Source: an uncultured bacterium
GTDB taxonomy: Bacteria; Gemmatimonadota; Gemmatimonadetes; Longimicrobiales; RSA9
Assembly: GCA_937889645.1 (NCBI GenBank)
Contig: CALBZE010000070.1
Location: forward strand, 1-47,545
Reading direction: 5' to 3'
DNA length: 47,545 bases
Shown: positions 15,535 through 23,954 of the stretch, piece by piece
How the letters are laid out: every line of letters starts with the position of its first letter
Position numbering within the stretch: position 1 is the first letter of the stretch
Notes under the pieces: generated by a model
The model's database searches: none
What the model saw: the letters and a program-made list of their open reading frames with translations, nothing else
Told to the model about the DNA's origin: nothing
Position numbers and translations under genes: made by a program

Positions 15535-15933
15535 ATGAGCCGCTCGGTCAACAAGGTCATCCTGGTGGGGAACGTGGGTCGGGACCCCGATGTGGCTACG
15601 ACGGCCACCGGGACCAAGGTCGCACACCTCTCGCTCGCCACGAGCCGCCGCGTCCCACGCAACGACGGCTACGAAGAGCGCACGACGTGGCACCGGCTCA
15701 CGCTCTGGGACCGCCTCGCCCAGATCGCCGAGGACTACATCCGCAAGGGCGACCGGCTCTACGTCGAGGGACGGATGGAGTACGACTCCTTCGAGAAGAA
15801 CGGCGTGACGATCCCGACCGCCGAGGTGCACGTCCGGGAGCTGGTGTTGCTGGGCACCCCCAATGGTAGGGCCGACGCGGCGGCGGCGAACCTCCCGGAA
15901 GGCGAGGAGGAAGCGGAGGAAGTGGAGGCCTAA
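15535..15933 (+). CDS. ssb: Single-stranded DNA-binding protein
   Basis: A 132-residue SSB whose OB fold covers about residues 1-110 (SVNKVILVGNVGRDPDV, ATSRRVPRNDGYEERTTWHRLTLWDRLA, DRLYVEGRMEY). It coats single-stranded DNA in replication and repair. The tail is short and acidic (EGEEEAEEVEA) and lacks the DDDIPF-type tip that recruits partner proteins in canonical SSBs. It is smaller than most and may be a paralogue. GGGAGGCG supports the ATG. It converges on polA. Confidence 0.92.
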   Translation: MSRSVNKVILVGNVGRDPDVATTATGTKVAHLSLATSRRVPRNDGYEERTTWHRLTLWDRLAQIAEDYIRKGDRLYVEGRMEYDSFEKNGVTIPTAEVHVRELVLLGTPNGRADAAAANLPEGEEEAEEVEA

Positions 15934-15954
15934 CCCCGCCGCCTCGCCGTCCCC

Positions 15955-16037
15955 GGGGCTCGGGGCTCAGGGCTCGGGGCTTGGGCGAAAGCCCCCACCC
16001 GACCCCCTGAGCCCTGAGCCCCGACCCCTGAGCCCCG
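15955..16037. terminator. Long bidirectional hairpin of GGGGCTC repeats
   Basis: GGGGCTC/CAGGGCTC repeats on the left and CCCTGAGC/CCCCGAC repeats on the right form an inverted repeat. A 16-bp perfect stem pairs 15960-15975 with 16009-16024, and an inner GGGC-GAAA-GCCC hairpin (GNRA loop) sits at 15983-15994. It fills the gap between convergent ssb and polA and ends two bases before the polA stop. Without a T-run, termination or mRNA 3-prime protection is inferred from position. Confidence 0.65.
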
Positions 16038-16039
16038 CC

Positions 16040-18802
16040 TCACTTACACTCAAACCAACTCTCCCCCACCCCGATCTCCACCACCAGAGGCACATCCAGC
16101 CTGAACGCGTTTTCCATCCTCTCGCGCACCAGCTCGCGCATCTCGTCCAGTTCCTCGCGCGGCACCTCGAAGACCAGCTCGTCGTGGACCTGGAGCAGCA
16201 TGCGGGTGCCGGCGCGGGTCGCCTCGAGCGCGGAGTGGATGTCGATCATCGCGAGCTTGATGATGTCCGCCGCGGTGCCCTGGACGGGTGCGTTCGTCGC
16301 GGCGCGCTCGCCGAACTGGCGCACGCTGAAGTTGTCGCTATGGATCTCGGGGATGTAGCGACGTCGTCCGCTCAGCGTTTCGACGAAGCCGTGCTCGCGC
16401 GCGTGCTCGATCTGCGCGTCGAGGTAGCGGCGAACGCCGGGGAAGCGCTTGAAGTACGCGTCGATGAACTGCCGCGCCTCCGCCACCGACGTGCCGAGCT
16501 GCTGGGATAGGGCGAACGGGCCGATCCCGTAGATCGTCGCGAAGTTGATCGTCTTCGCGGCCGCGCGCATCTGCGGCGTCACCTCGTCCGGCAGGACGTC
16601 GAACACCAGCGCCGCGGTCTGCCTGTGGATGTCGACGCCGCGGCGGAACGCCTCCACGAACGCCGGGTCGCCCGAGAGGTGCGCCAGGATCCGCAGCTCG
16701 ATCTGCGAGTAGTCCGCGGACATGAAGACGTGCCCCGGCGCCGGGACGAACCCCTTGCGGATCTCCGCGCCGATCTCCGTCCGGATCGGGATGTTCTGCA
16801 GGTTCGGATCCGTCGACGAGAGACGCCCCGTCGCCGCGACCGTCTGGTTGTAGTTCGTGTGCAGGCGTCCGGTTTCGGGGTTGACCAGCTTGGGCAGTGC
16901 GTCGACGTACGTCCCCTTGAGCTTGTCCAGCTGCCGATACTCCAGCAGCAGCCGCGGGAACTGGTGCCCCTGCGACGCCAGCTCCTCGAGCACGCTCGCG
17001 TCGGTCGACGGTCCCGTCTTCGTCCTCTTGATCACGGGGAGCCCGAGGCGCTCGAACAGGACCTCTCGCAGCTGCGGCGTCGATGCGATGTTGAACTCGC
17101 CGCCGGCGAGCTTGTAGATCTCCTCGCGGATGAGCTGGAGGTCCCGCTCCAGGCGACGGCCGAGCTGGTGGAAGAACGCCTCGTCGATCCGGATCCCCGC
17201 CCACTCCATGTCGGCCAGGACCCGGACGAGCGGCATCTCGATCTTTTCGAAGAGGTCGTCCAGCGCGTAGCGCTCCAGGTCCGCGCGGAAGAGGTCGCGC
17301 AGGCGGAGCGTGACATCGACGTCCTCGCACGCGTACTCGACGACGCGCTCGATCGGCACCTCGGCGATCGGGATCTGGTCCTTCCCCTTCCCGCACAGCT
17401 CTTCGTACGTGATCGTGCGGTGGTCGAGGAACTGAAGCGCGAGCGCGTCCAGCCCGTGCTCCCGTCGTCCGGGGTCGAGCACGTACGACGCGATCATCGT
17501 GTCGAACGCGATCCCCCGCAGCTCGACGCCCGCCCGCCGCAGCACCAGCAGGTCGTACTTCAGGTTCTGACCGATCTTGAGAATCCCGGGGTCCTGGAGC
17601 ATCTCGGCCAGCGGCCGCATCTCCGGCGACGTGATCGGGGGAAGGTTCGGCGACGTCGCGCCATCACCGAGCGCGCCCAGCTCCGACGCGGCCGCCGGCC
17701 GGTGCCCGAACGGCAGGTAGTACGCCTCGCCCGGTTCGATGGCGAGACTGATTCCGACGAGGTCCGCGAGCATCGGGTTCATGCTCGTCGACTCGGTGTC
17801 GACGCACACCGCGCCCGCCGCGCGGATCCGCTCGACCAGCGCCGCCACCTCGTCGGGCGTGGTGAGGAGGTGGTAGGCGGCGCGCTCGCGCACGACGTCC
17901 TCGACCGGCGCCGCAAGGTCGCGCACGAGCGAGTGGAACTCCAGTTCCGTGAAGACTTGCCGCAGCGCATCCCGGTCCGGCTCCTTGATGCGCAGCGCGT
18001 CCAGGTCCAGCTCGATCGGCAGGTCCGTCCGGATCGTGACCAGCCGCTTGGACAGCTCGACGTCCGCCCGGTGCTCGATCAGCGCCTCGCGGGCCCGCTT
18101 CGCCGAGATCTCGTCGACGTGCGCGAGGATCTCTTCGACGGGGCCGAACCGCTCGATCAGCTGGATCGCCGTCTTCGGCCCGATCCCCTTCGCACCCGGC
18201 ACGTTGTCGGACGTGTCGCCGATCAACGCGAGGTAGTCCGTGACCCGCTCCGGCGGGACACCGAGCCGCTCCGACGCGTTGCGCGTGTCGACCCACTCCT
18301 CCTCGATCCCCGACGGCCCGCCGCGTCCCGGATTCAGCAGGCAGATCCCCGGACGGATGAGCTGGTAGAAGTCCTTGTCGCCCGAGACGATCACCGCCTC
18401 GAACCCGGCGTCCGCCGCCTTCTCCGCCAGCGTGCCGATGACGTCGTCCGCCTCGTGGTCCGGCAGCCGGAGGATCGGGATCCGGAACGCGTGCAGCAGC
18501 TGCTCGATCCGCGGCAACGACGCCTTCAGCTCGTCCGGCATCTTCTCCCGCGTCGCCTTGTACTCCGGATAGAGTTGCTCGCGCTGGCTCGTCCCCGCAT
18601 CCATGACGACGCCCAGATAGTCCGGCTCGTGCTCGTCCAGGATCCGCTGCAGGAACTTCGTCACACCCCACGCCGCCGACGTGTTCTCCCCCCGCGACGT
18701 CGTGAGCGGCCGGCTGATCATCGCGAAGAACGATCGATAGATCAGCGCGTACCCGTCGATCAGGAACAGGCGCGGCCGGGTCTTCTCGGGCTTGTCGACC
18801 AT
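16040..18802 (-). CDS. polA: DNA polymerase I
   Basis: A full-length 920-residue Pol I. The N-terminal 5-prime nuclease covers about 1-300 (LFLIDGYALIYRSFFA, DHEADDVIGT, VSGDKDFYQL, IGDTSDNVPG). The proofreading exonuclease looks active: DTE near residue 334, NLKYDLLVL, and YACEDVDVTLRL. Polymerase motifs A (DYSQIELR), B (RAAKTINFATIYG) and C (QVHDELVF) are intact; the motif B Phe is the dideoxy-discriminating form. It fills Okazaki gaps and repair patches. The start at 18802 has GGAG five to six bases upstream; an in-frame GTG at 18835 lies inside the -10 box of the predicted promoter and is rejected. Confidence 0.97.
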   Translation of the reverse strand: MVDKPEKTRPRLFLIDGYALIYRSFFAMISRPLTTSRGENTSAAWGVTKFLQRILDEHEPDYLGVVMDAGTSQREQLYPEYKATREKMPDELKASLPRIEQLLHAFRIPILRLPDHEADDVIGTLAEKAADAGFEAVIVSGDKDFYQLIRPGICLLNPGRGGPSGIEEEWVDTRNASERLGVPPERVTDYLALIGDTSDNVPGAKGIGPKTAIQLIERFGPVEEILAHVDEISAKRAREALIEHRADVELSKRLVTIRTDLPIELDLDALRIKEPDRDALRQVFTELEFHSLVRDLAAPVEDVVRERAAYHLLTTPDEVAALVERIRAAGAVCVDTESTSMNPMLADLVGISLAIEPGEAYYLPFGHRPAAASELGALGDGATSPNLPPITSPEMRPLAEMLQDPGILKIGQNLKYDLLVLRRAGVELRGIAFDTMIASYVLDPGRREHGLDALALQFLDHRTITYEELCGKGKDQIPIAEVPIERVVEYACEDVDVTLRLRDLFRADLERYALDDLFEKIEMPLVRVLADMEWAGIRIDEAFFHQLGRRLERDLQLIREEIYKLAGGEFNIASTPQLREVLFERLGLPVIKRTKTGPSTDASVLEELASQGHQFPRLLLEYRQLDKLKGTYVDALPKLVNPETGRLHTNYNQTVAATGRLSSTDPNLQNIPIRTEIGAEIRKGFVPAPGHVFMSADYSQIELRILAHLSGDPAFVEAFRRGVDIHRQTAALVFDVLPDEVTPQMRAAAKTINFATIYGIGPFALSQQLGTSVAEARQFIDAYFKRFPGVRRYLDAQIEHAREHGFVETLSGRRRYIPEIHSDNFSVRQFGERAATNAPVQGTAADIIKLAMIDIHSALEATRAGTRMLLQVHDELVFEVPREELDEMRELVRERMENAFRLDVPLVVEIGVGESWFECK

Positions 18803-18834
18803 CCGGTCTCCTTCGTTGAGATTCGCGTCCCCCA

Positions 18835-18864
18835 CTAATACCCCCTCGCGGGGCTTCCGTGCAA
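18835..18864 (-). promoter_or_regulatory. Predicted polA promoter
   Basis: On the minus strand: TTGCAC (18859-18864), 18-base spacer, TATTAG (18835-18840). Transcription would start near 18828, leaving a leader of about 25 bases before the ATG at 18802. Confidence 0.55.
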
Positions 18865-18944
18865 TGCGAGGGCGCGGGAAATCAGGCGGCCCGAGCGCTG
18901 CGATCTCGTGGGCCCGATAGAGGGGCCGGCGCTGAAGAAAACGA

Positions 18945-18982
18945 GGACGCCCCGCCAGCGAAGCTTCGCTGGCGGGGCGTCC
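18945..18982 (-). terminator. Perfect 38-bp palindrome, terminator of the cold-shock gene
   Basis: Nineteen bases on each side of the centre at 18963/18964 are perfectly complementary, with AAGCTT at the middle. Reading the minus strand it is followed by TCGTTTTCTTC, as expected for an intrinsic terminator 28 bases after the cold-shock stop codon. Confidence 0.85.
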
Positions 18983-19009
18983 CGGCCGGCATTCAATGGC
19001 CCGAGGTCC

Positions 19010-19210
19010 TCAAACGCGGCACACGTTGGCCGCCTGGAGGCCTTTCTCGGTCTGCCGAATCTCGAACTCTACCTCCTCGCCTTCGGCGAGCGTCTTGAAC
19101 CCCTCCATCGAAATCGCGGAGAAGTGCACGAACACATCCTCGCCGTCGGCCTGTTCAATGAAGCCATAGCCCTTGGCATCATTGAACCACTTGACCTTAC
19201 CTCTGGCCAT
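19010..19210 (-). CDS. Cold-shock protein, CspA family
   Basis: A 66-residue single cold-shock domain with RNP1 (KGYGFI, residues 13-18) and RNP2 (VFVHF, 26-30), the two single-stranded nucleic-acid binding motifs. Family members melt RNA secondary structure as RNA chaperones. GGAGG precedes the ATG at about 10 bases. The predicted leader is only about 50 nucleotides, shorter than the long thermosensing leader of E. coli cspA, so cold regulation by that mechanism is unlikely. It is monocistronic, with its own promoter and a perfect palindromic terminator. Confidence 0.95.
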   Translation of the reverse strand: MARGKVKWFNDAKGYGFIEQADGEDVFVHFSAISMEGFKTLAEGEEVEFEIRQTEKGLQAANVCRV

Positions 19211-19266
19211 TGAAGCAGTCCTCCTACAAAGAGGTTGAAGCAGGTACTACTGCCCAGCGTCGTCCA

Positions 19267-19295
19267 AGCTAAAAACCGCCAAACAGCGATGTCAA
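19267..19295 (-). promoter_or_regulatory. Predicted cold-shock gene promoter
   Basis: On the minus strand: TTGACA (19290-19295), 17-base spacer, TTAGCT (19267-19272). An A/T-rich block (ACAAAATTTTCC) directly upstream could act as an UP element, unusual in such GC-rich DNA. Confidence 0.6.
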
Positions 19296-19358
19296 GGAAA
19301 ATTTTGTGTCCCCGTGAGTCGTTGCGGGGCGCGCGACGCTCGGCAGGCGGTCGGCGGG

Positions 19359-19964
19359 TCAGCCGATGGGCGTCGCCGCGGACAGGGCGATGAGACCGGC
19401 GGCGGGCGCGAGCCAGAGGTTGTCGTCGAAGGGAACGGGGATCAGCTCGAGCCCGGTCACGATCACGGCGACGACGACGGCGGGCGCGATCCCGATCCCG
19501 GGCATGGCCCAGGCGATCGCGAACGAGGTGACCAGGCACGCCAACGCGCCCTCGAGGCTCTTGCCGGAGCGCAGGCGATGGCGCCCGAAGAACTGCCCGA
19601 CGACCGCGGCCGCAGCGTCGGCGACGCCGCCGATGGCGATGCCGATGGCCGCGTACGGGCTCGGCAGGAGGATCGTCGCGATGGTGAAGCCCGCGGCGAG
19701 CGTCGTGGCGCCGGTGGTCCCGCGGTATTCCTTGGGCCGGAGCATGGCGCCGAACGCCCGATCGAAGATGCGCCCGACGCTCGCGCTCCGGCGGCGCGCT
19801 TCCTCGATGACGACGGCGAGCAGGAACGTGCCGAAGAAGAGCCAGGGGACGAGTCGGGGCGGCGCCTCGAGGGCGACCGCCGCGGCGGCGACGGAGGCAA
19901 GGATATGGATGGTCTTGCGCGAGAGTTCCGCTCGCCCCGGACGCGGGCGGTCGCCGCCGGACAT
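19359..19964 (-). CDS. DGK1/phytol-kinase-like membrane protein (CTP-dependent lipid kinase family)
   Basis: About 200 residues with around six hydrophobic segments. ELSRKTIHIL near the N-terminus, RPKEYRGTTGATT and the GGVADAAAAVVGQFFGRHRL...KSLEGALA block match the SEC59/DGK1/VTE5 family, which phosphorylates dolichol, diacylglycerol or phytol with CTP, and is related to CDP-diacylglycerol synthases. It may recycle a lipid alcohol; the substrate is unknown. A TTG at 19979 overlapping the upstream stop (TAATTG) is an alternative start. It is the last gene of the run that begins at exbB. Confidence 0.75.
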   Translation of the reverse strand: MSGGDRPRPGRAELSRKTIHILASVAAAAVALEAPPRLVPWLFFGTFLLAVVIEEARRRSASVGRIFDRAFGAMLRPKEYRGTTGATTLAAGFTIATILLPSPYAAIGIAIGGVADAAAAVVGQFFGRHRLRSGKSLEGALACLVTSFAIAWAMPGIGIAPAVVVAVIVTGLELIPVPFDDNLWLAPAAGLIALSAATPIG

Positions 19965-19979
19965 CGTGGCGTGGCCCAA

Positions 19980-22424
19980 TTATCGACCCTGCGCCGGTGC
20001 GGTCGCGGCCGCGCCGCCCATGACCGGCCGCGCCGGGGCGCCGCCCATCCCGCCCGGCGCGGCGGCCTCCTCGGCATCCGCGTACAGCGCCGCGTACACG
20101 CGGGCGTTCTGCTGCACGACCTTGACGTAGTTGCGCGTCTCGGCGTAGGGGATCCGCTCGGCGAAAAGCTCCTCGTCACGGTACTCCGGGAACGCAGACC
20201 AGCGGCTCACCCGGTGCGGGCCGGCGTTGTACGCCGCCAGCACGGAGGTCATGCGATTGTCGTAGCGGCCCATGAGCTCGGCGATGTAGCGGATGCCGAG
20301 GTGCACGTTGATCTCCGGCTTCTCGAGCAATTCCGTCCCGAACGACTCGATCCCGGCGGAGCGCGCGAGCGCCCGGCCCGTGGCCGGCATGATCTGCATC
20401 AGCCCGATCGCGCCGGCGGGGCTCTTGATGCGCGCGGTGAACATCGACTCCTGCCGGATGAGCCCGGCGACGAGGTAGGGGTCCATCCCGCGCTCGCGGG
20501 CCTCGGCCACGATCAGGTCCCGATACGGGAACGGATAGATGATCCGGAGCAGGCGCGGGTTCCAGGCGCCCTCGCGCCTGTGGATCTCCCAGCCGAGGTT
20601 GATGCCGTTGAAGGTGAAGCCCCGCTCGTTGAACGCCTCGGCCAGGGCGTAGAGCGCCCCGTCGCGCTGCATGAAGTGCCGCTTGAGGCGCTCGAGCTCG
20701 AACTCCGCCGCGGCGTCCTGGCCGAGCTCGCGCAGCAGGTCGAGCCGGACCAGCGCGTTGGCGACCTCGTCGCGGATCGCCGGGTCCTCCGGCGGCGACG
20801 GCTCCATCGCGAAGTTCCAGAAGTCTTCCTTCAGCTCGTCGGCCGCGCGCAGGCCGTACCAGCTGATCGGGTCGGCGCGCCGGACCTCGCGCAGTCGCTC
20901 GCGAGCGATCCCGTGCTGCCCGAGCTGCTCGTACGACTTGGCCGCCCAATACGTGGCCTGCTGGTAGCGGCGACCGTCGGGGTGCAGGCGACGGTACTCC
21001 TCGAAGATCGACGCGGCGCCCTCGTAGTCCTCCTCGACGAACGCGAGCCCGCCGAGGCGCATCAGAGCCAGTCCGGCCTCGTTGATGGTCGGCGCGATGG
21101 CCGCGGTGCGGCGATAATACTCACGCGCCGTCTCGAGCCGGCCTTCGTCGTGGTCGAGGTCGGCGACGAGGAAGAGCGCTTCGGCCGCCGCGCGCTCGGT
21201 CGGGAACCGTTCCGCGGTGCGGAGGAACGTCGCCCTGCCCTCGGCGGCCCGCCCCTGCCGGTACTGGGCCCGCCCCGCGAGGAACAGCGCCTCGGCCCCG
21301 ATCCGGCTGTTCGGCGCGGACGCGGAGAGTTCGAGCAGCAGCCGCTCGGCGACCGAGTAATGCCCCTGGTTGAAGTACGTGCGGGCGATCTCGAGGCGGA
21401 CCTGCGCGCGCTCGAGCGCCGTCCCGCGCCCCGAGGCCAGGTACGCGTTCAGCCCGGCCCGGGCGCGGTCCATGTTCCCGTGTCGCATGTAGATACGCCC
21501 GATCCGCATGTGCTCATCGGGCGAGAGGCCGGGCAGCTCGGCCAGCTTGCGGGCGGCGTCCACCGCCGCCACGGAGGAAGGCGCGGCCTCCATCGCCCGC
21601 CGGAACGCACCCTTGGCCCCGGCGGTGTCGGCCGCGAGCAGGCGCAGGTCGCCCGCGACGACCCACGCCGTGGCACGCCGGCTGGCGTCCTGCAGCGCGT
21701 TGGCCGCCGCGACCGCCGCCGCCTCGGCACCCGCGAGGTCCTTCGCGTTCAACCGCGCGTCGACCTGCGCGCGCCACCCCCACTCTCGGGCGAGGTACGG
21801 ATCGATCGAGGCCAGGCGGGCGCGGACCACGGCGGTGTCGCCCAGGTCGGCCGCCGCTCGCACACCGAACATCGTCGCCCAATCGCCGAGCTCCGGAACC
21901 CGCTCCGCGCCGCGATCGAACGCCTCCAACGCCTGACGTGCGTCCCCGGCGCCCAGCAGCGCGAGACCGCGACGCAGCTCGGCGAGCCCGCGCTCGCGGT
22001 CCCCCGCCGCGGCGACGACGAGGTAACGGTCGAGCGCGTCGCCGCTCTCGGCGAAACGGCCCAGCTCCGACCGCGCGCGGCCGAGCAGGTGCCACCCCAA
22101 CCCGCTCGCCACGCTGTCCAACCAGCTCTGCCCGGCGAGCAGCCGCTCGACGCGGTCCCAACCGCCCCACCCGGCCTCGGCCTGCGCCGCGAGCAGCACC
22201 GTCTCCGGCGACGGGTCGGGCACCTTCGCCAGGTAGTCGCGCAGGATCCGGCTCGCACGCCAGTAGCGGCCCTGGCGCATCGCCTCGAGCGCCTCCGGTG
22301 GCACGTCCGGTAGCTCCGTCACCTGTGCCACCGTCGTTCCCGCCCTGTCGAGGAGCGCGGGGCCTAACGCCGCCGCGAAGAAGAGCGCCGCAATGAGGAG
22401 GTAGCGTGAGAACATGTGCCGCAT
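19980..22424 (-). CDS. Lytic murein transglycosylase with TPR-type solenoid (Slt-like)
   Basis: The 814-residue protein has an N-terminal signal sequence or anchor (residues 4-28). A long helical-repeat superhelix with TPR features follows (about 35-600), and then a C-terminal SLT domain. The catalytic Glu is about E659 (LIRQESMF), followed by AIGLMQIMPATG and SVLAAYNAGPHRV, which define the goose-lysozyme-like site. It cleaves peptidoglycan glycan strands to 1,6-anhydro ends in the periplasm, as Slt70 does. A Gly/Ala/Pro tail ends the protein. It lies downstream of the GWxTD lipoprotein and overlaps the possible TTG start of the lipid-kinase-like gene. Confidence 0.92.
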   Translation of the reverse strand: MRHMFSRYLLIAALFFAAALGPALLDRAGTTVAQVTELPDVPPEALEAMRQGRYWRASRILRDYLAKVPDPSPETVLLAAQAEAGWGGWDRVERLLAGQSWLDSVASGLGWHLLGRARSELGRFAESGDALDRYLVVAAAGDRERGLAELRRGLALLGAGDARQALEAFDRGAERVPELGDWATMFGVRAAADLGDTAVVRARLASIDPYLAREWGWRAQVDARLNAKDLAGAEAAAVAAANALQDASRRATAWVVAGDLRLLAADTAGAKGAFRRAMEAAPSSVAAVDAARKLAELPGLSPDEHMRIGRIYMRHGNMDRARAGLNAYLASGRGTALERAQVRLEIARTYFNQGHYSVAERLLLELSASAPNSRIGAEALFLAGRAQYRQGRAAEGRATFLRTAERFPTERAAAEALFLVADLDHDEGRLETAREYYRRTAAIAPTINEAGLALMRLGGLAFVEEDYEGAASIFEEYRRLHPDGRRYQQATYWAAKSYEQLGQHGIARERLREVRRADPISWYGLRAADELKEDFWNFAMEPSPPEDPAIRDEVANALVRLDLLRELGQDAAAEFELERLKRHFMQRDGALYALAEAFNERGFTFNGINLGWEIHRREGAWNPRLLRIIYPFPYRDLIVAEARERGMDPYLVAGLIRQESMFTARIKSPAGAIGLMQIMPATGRALARSAGIESFGTELLEKPEINVHLGIRYIAELMGRYDNRMTSVLAAYNAGPHRVSRWSAFPEYRDEELFAERIPYAETRNYVKVVQQNARVYAALYADAEEAAAPGGMGGAPARPVMGGAAATAPAQGR

Positions 22425-22449
22425 CCGGCCCTACCTGAAGCTGCCACGC

Positions 22450-22474
22450 GGGGCGGCCCCACCGGGGCCGCCCC
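22450..22474 (-). terminator. GC hairpin between the GWxTD and Slt genes
   Basis: GGGGCGGCCCC and GGGGCCGCCCC form an 11-bp stem with a three-base loop. No T-run follows on either strand, so it may be a weak terminator or a processing site between the two genes. Confidence 0.45.
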
Positions 22475-22549
22475 ACCGTCGTGCATCATTGCAACCCCCA
22501 CGCCGGCACGGCGCAACGCGCCGCCCGCTGCCCGGGCGCGAGGCGGGCG

Positions 22550-23947
22550 TCAACGGCGCGGCCGCAGCCGGCTCGCCGCCGCCCGGAAACTCGACTCCGA
22601 GGAAGGCGTGAGCTCGTAACGCTCGAAACCGTTGCGATCGAGGAAGACGAGGACCATCCGCCCTATGGGGCTACGCTCGTACGTCCACTCGAAGCCCCGG
22701 GGCCGCGGCGACACTTCGTTGCCGAAACGCAGCTCGCGGATGAAGTCCGGCGGGCCCAGCACGATGAAGACCTCGCCGCGGTCCGTCTTCCACCCCGGAA
22801 CGCCAGGCTCCTCGAAGTACATGGTCGCCAGGCGGATCCGCTCGAAGAACTGGTCGCGGAACTCGTTGGTCGGCGTGCCCGGCATCGGGTCGCGCCGCTC
22901 CCAGAACCGCTCCCAAATCGCGTTCCGTTCCTCGCCCGTCGCTTCGCGCAGCGAATCCAGCTCCGCGGGGTGGGCAATGTACTTCAGGAACTCGAAGACT
23001 TCATCGAAGTTCGCGACCATCCACTGGTCCGAGATCGTCACGACGAGCGGCACGCGATCGGTCTCGGAAACCGAGTCGGCCACGGCCTCGAGCCAGAACC
23101 GCCCAAGCGGCAGCGATCCCGTCGGGATATCGACGAGTGCATATTGCACCCCGTCACCCCCCTCCGCCAGGGTCGCCTCCGCGCTCCAGACCTCCTGCTC
23201 CGCATCGTTCAGCATGCGGAACTGCACGCGGTGGCCGGCGGGGTAGCCGTACGCCTCGATGTACATCCGGGGCGCCTCGCCGCCGAACGGCACCGTGTGC
23301 CGGGGGTTCAGGATCACGTCGGGAGCGTCGTCTACGCCGGAGCGCGCCTCCGCCTCGTACACGAAGATCGGCCGCGTGACCTGCCGCCCTTCGGCTCGGT
23401 ACGCCGGCACTTCCAGCGTGTCCTGCGACCGGAACCCACGCGTGCCGTTCGCGTCCCAGGCCTCGACCTCGACCGCGTACCGACCGGGCACGAGGGCGAC
23501 CACCGTCTGGTAGACGACGCTCTCGTCCGTCCGGCTCGTCTCGTCGAAGCTCGCCACCCGGACCGTGCCACGATCGTCCACTTTTCGCACCACCTGGCCG
23601 TCCTTCTTGAAGGACAGCGAAACCGTGTAGCGGGCCGTGAACGCGTCGGGCTCGCGCTCGAATCGTAGGGCGCTGTTGGGGAGGGAAAGACCGAATACGA
23701 CGTAGGTCGAATCGGCCGGGCCGGCCAAGCTCGAGAAGCTAGCGACCGCCGGGAACCGGTCCGATCCGGTGAGCAGTCCGAGCTGCCGATAAACCTGTAA
23801 CGGCCGTAAGATAGCCTCTTGTGGACCGGGCCGGCGCGCCCGCGAAGACCCGCCGCATCCGACCACCAGCAGGACGAGCAGACCGGTCAACCAGAAACGC
23901 AAGGGGCCACCTGCGCGGTGGCCCCCACGTGGCAGAGGAATCGCCAT
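22550..23947 (-). CDS. GWxTD domain-containing lipoprotein
   Basis: A 465-residue lipoprotein: basic N-terminus, hydrophobic stretch, and the lipobox LVVGC with C31. The GWxTD motif itself (GWKTDRGEVFIVLGPPDFI) lies in the C-terminal half, after a domain with the sequence NEFRDQFFERIRLATMYF. The role of the family, found in Bacteroidota, Acidobacteriota and Gemmatimonadota, is not established to my knowledge. GAGGGGCG directly before the ATG at 23947 sets the start; an earlier ATG at 23995 would overlap exbB and the signal sequence would then begin too late. It follows exbB after seven bases. Confidence 0.85.
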   Translation of the reverse strand: MAIPLPRGGHRAGGPLRFWLTGLLVLLVVGCGGSSRARRPGPQEAILRPLQVYRQLGLLTGSDRFPAVASFSSLAGPADSTYVVFGLSLPNSALRFEREPDAFTARYTVSLSFKKDGQVVRKVDDRGTVRVASFDETSRTDESVVYQTVVALVPGRYAVEVEAWDANGTRGFRSQDTLEVPAYRAEGRQVTRPIFVYEAEARSGVDDAPDVILNPRHTVPFGGEAPRMYIEAYGYPAGHRVQFRMLNDAEQEVWSAEATLAEGGDGVQYALVDIPTGSLPLGRFWLEAVADSVSETDRVPLVVTISDQWMVANFDEVFEFLKYIAHPAELDSLREATGEERNAIWERFWERRDPMPGTPTNEFRDQFFERIRLATMYFEEPGVPGWKTDRGEVFIVLGPPDFIRELRFGNEVSPRPRGFEWTYERSPIGRMVLVFLDRNGFERYELTPSSESSFRAAASRLRPRR

Positions 23948-23954
23948 TCGCCCC

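Noticed and set aside
18803..18835. Longer polA start (GTG at 18835)
   Set aside because: It lies in the predicted -10 box, and the ATG at 18802 has a well-placed GGAG.
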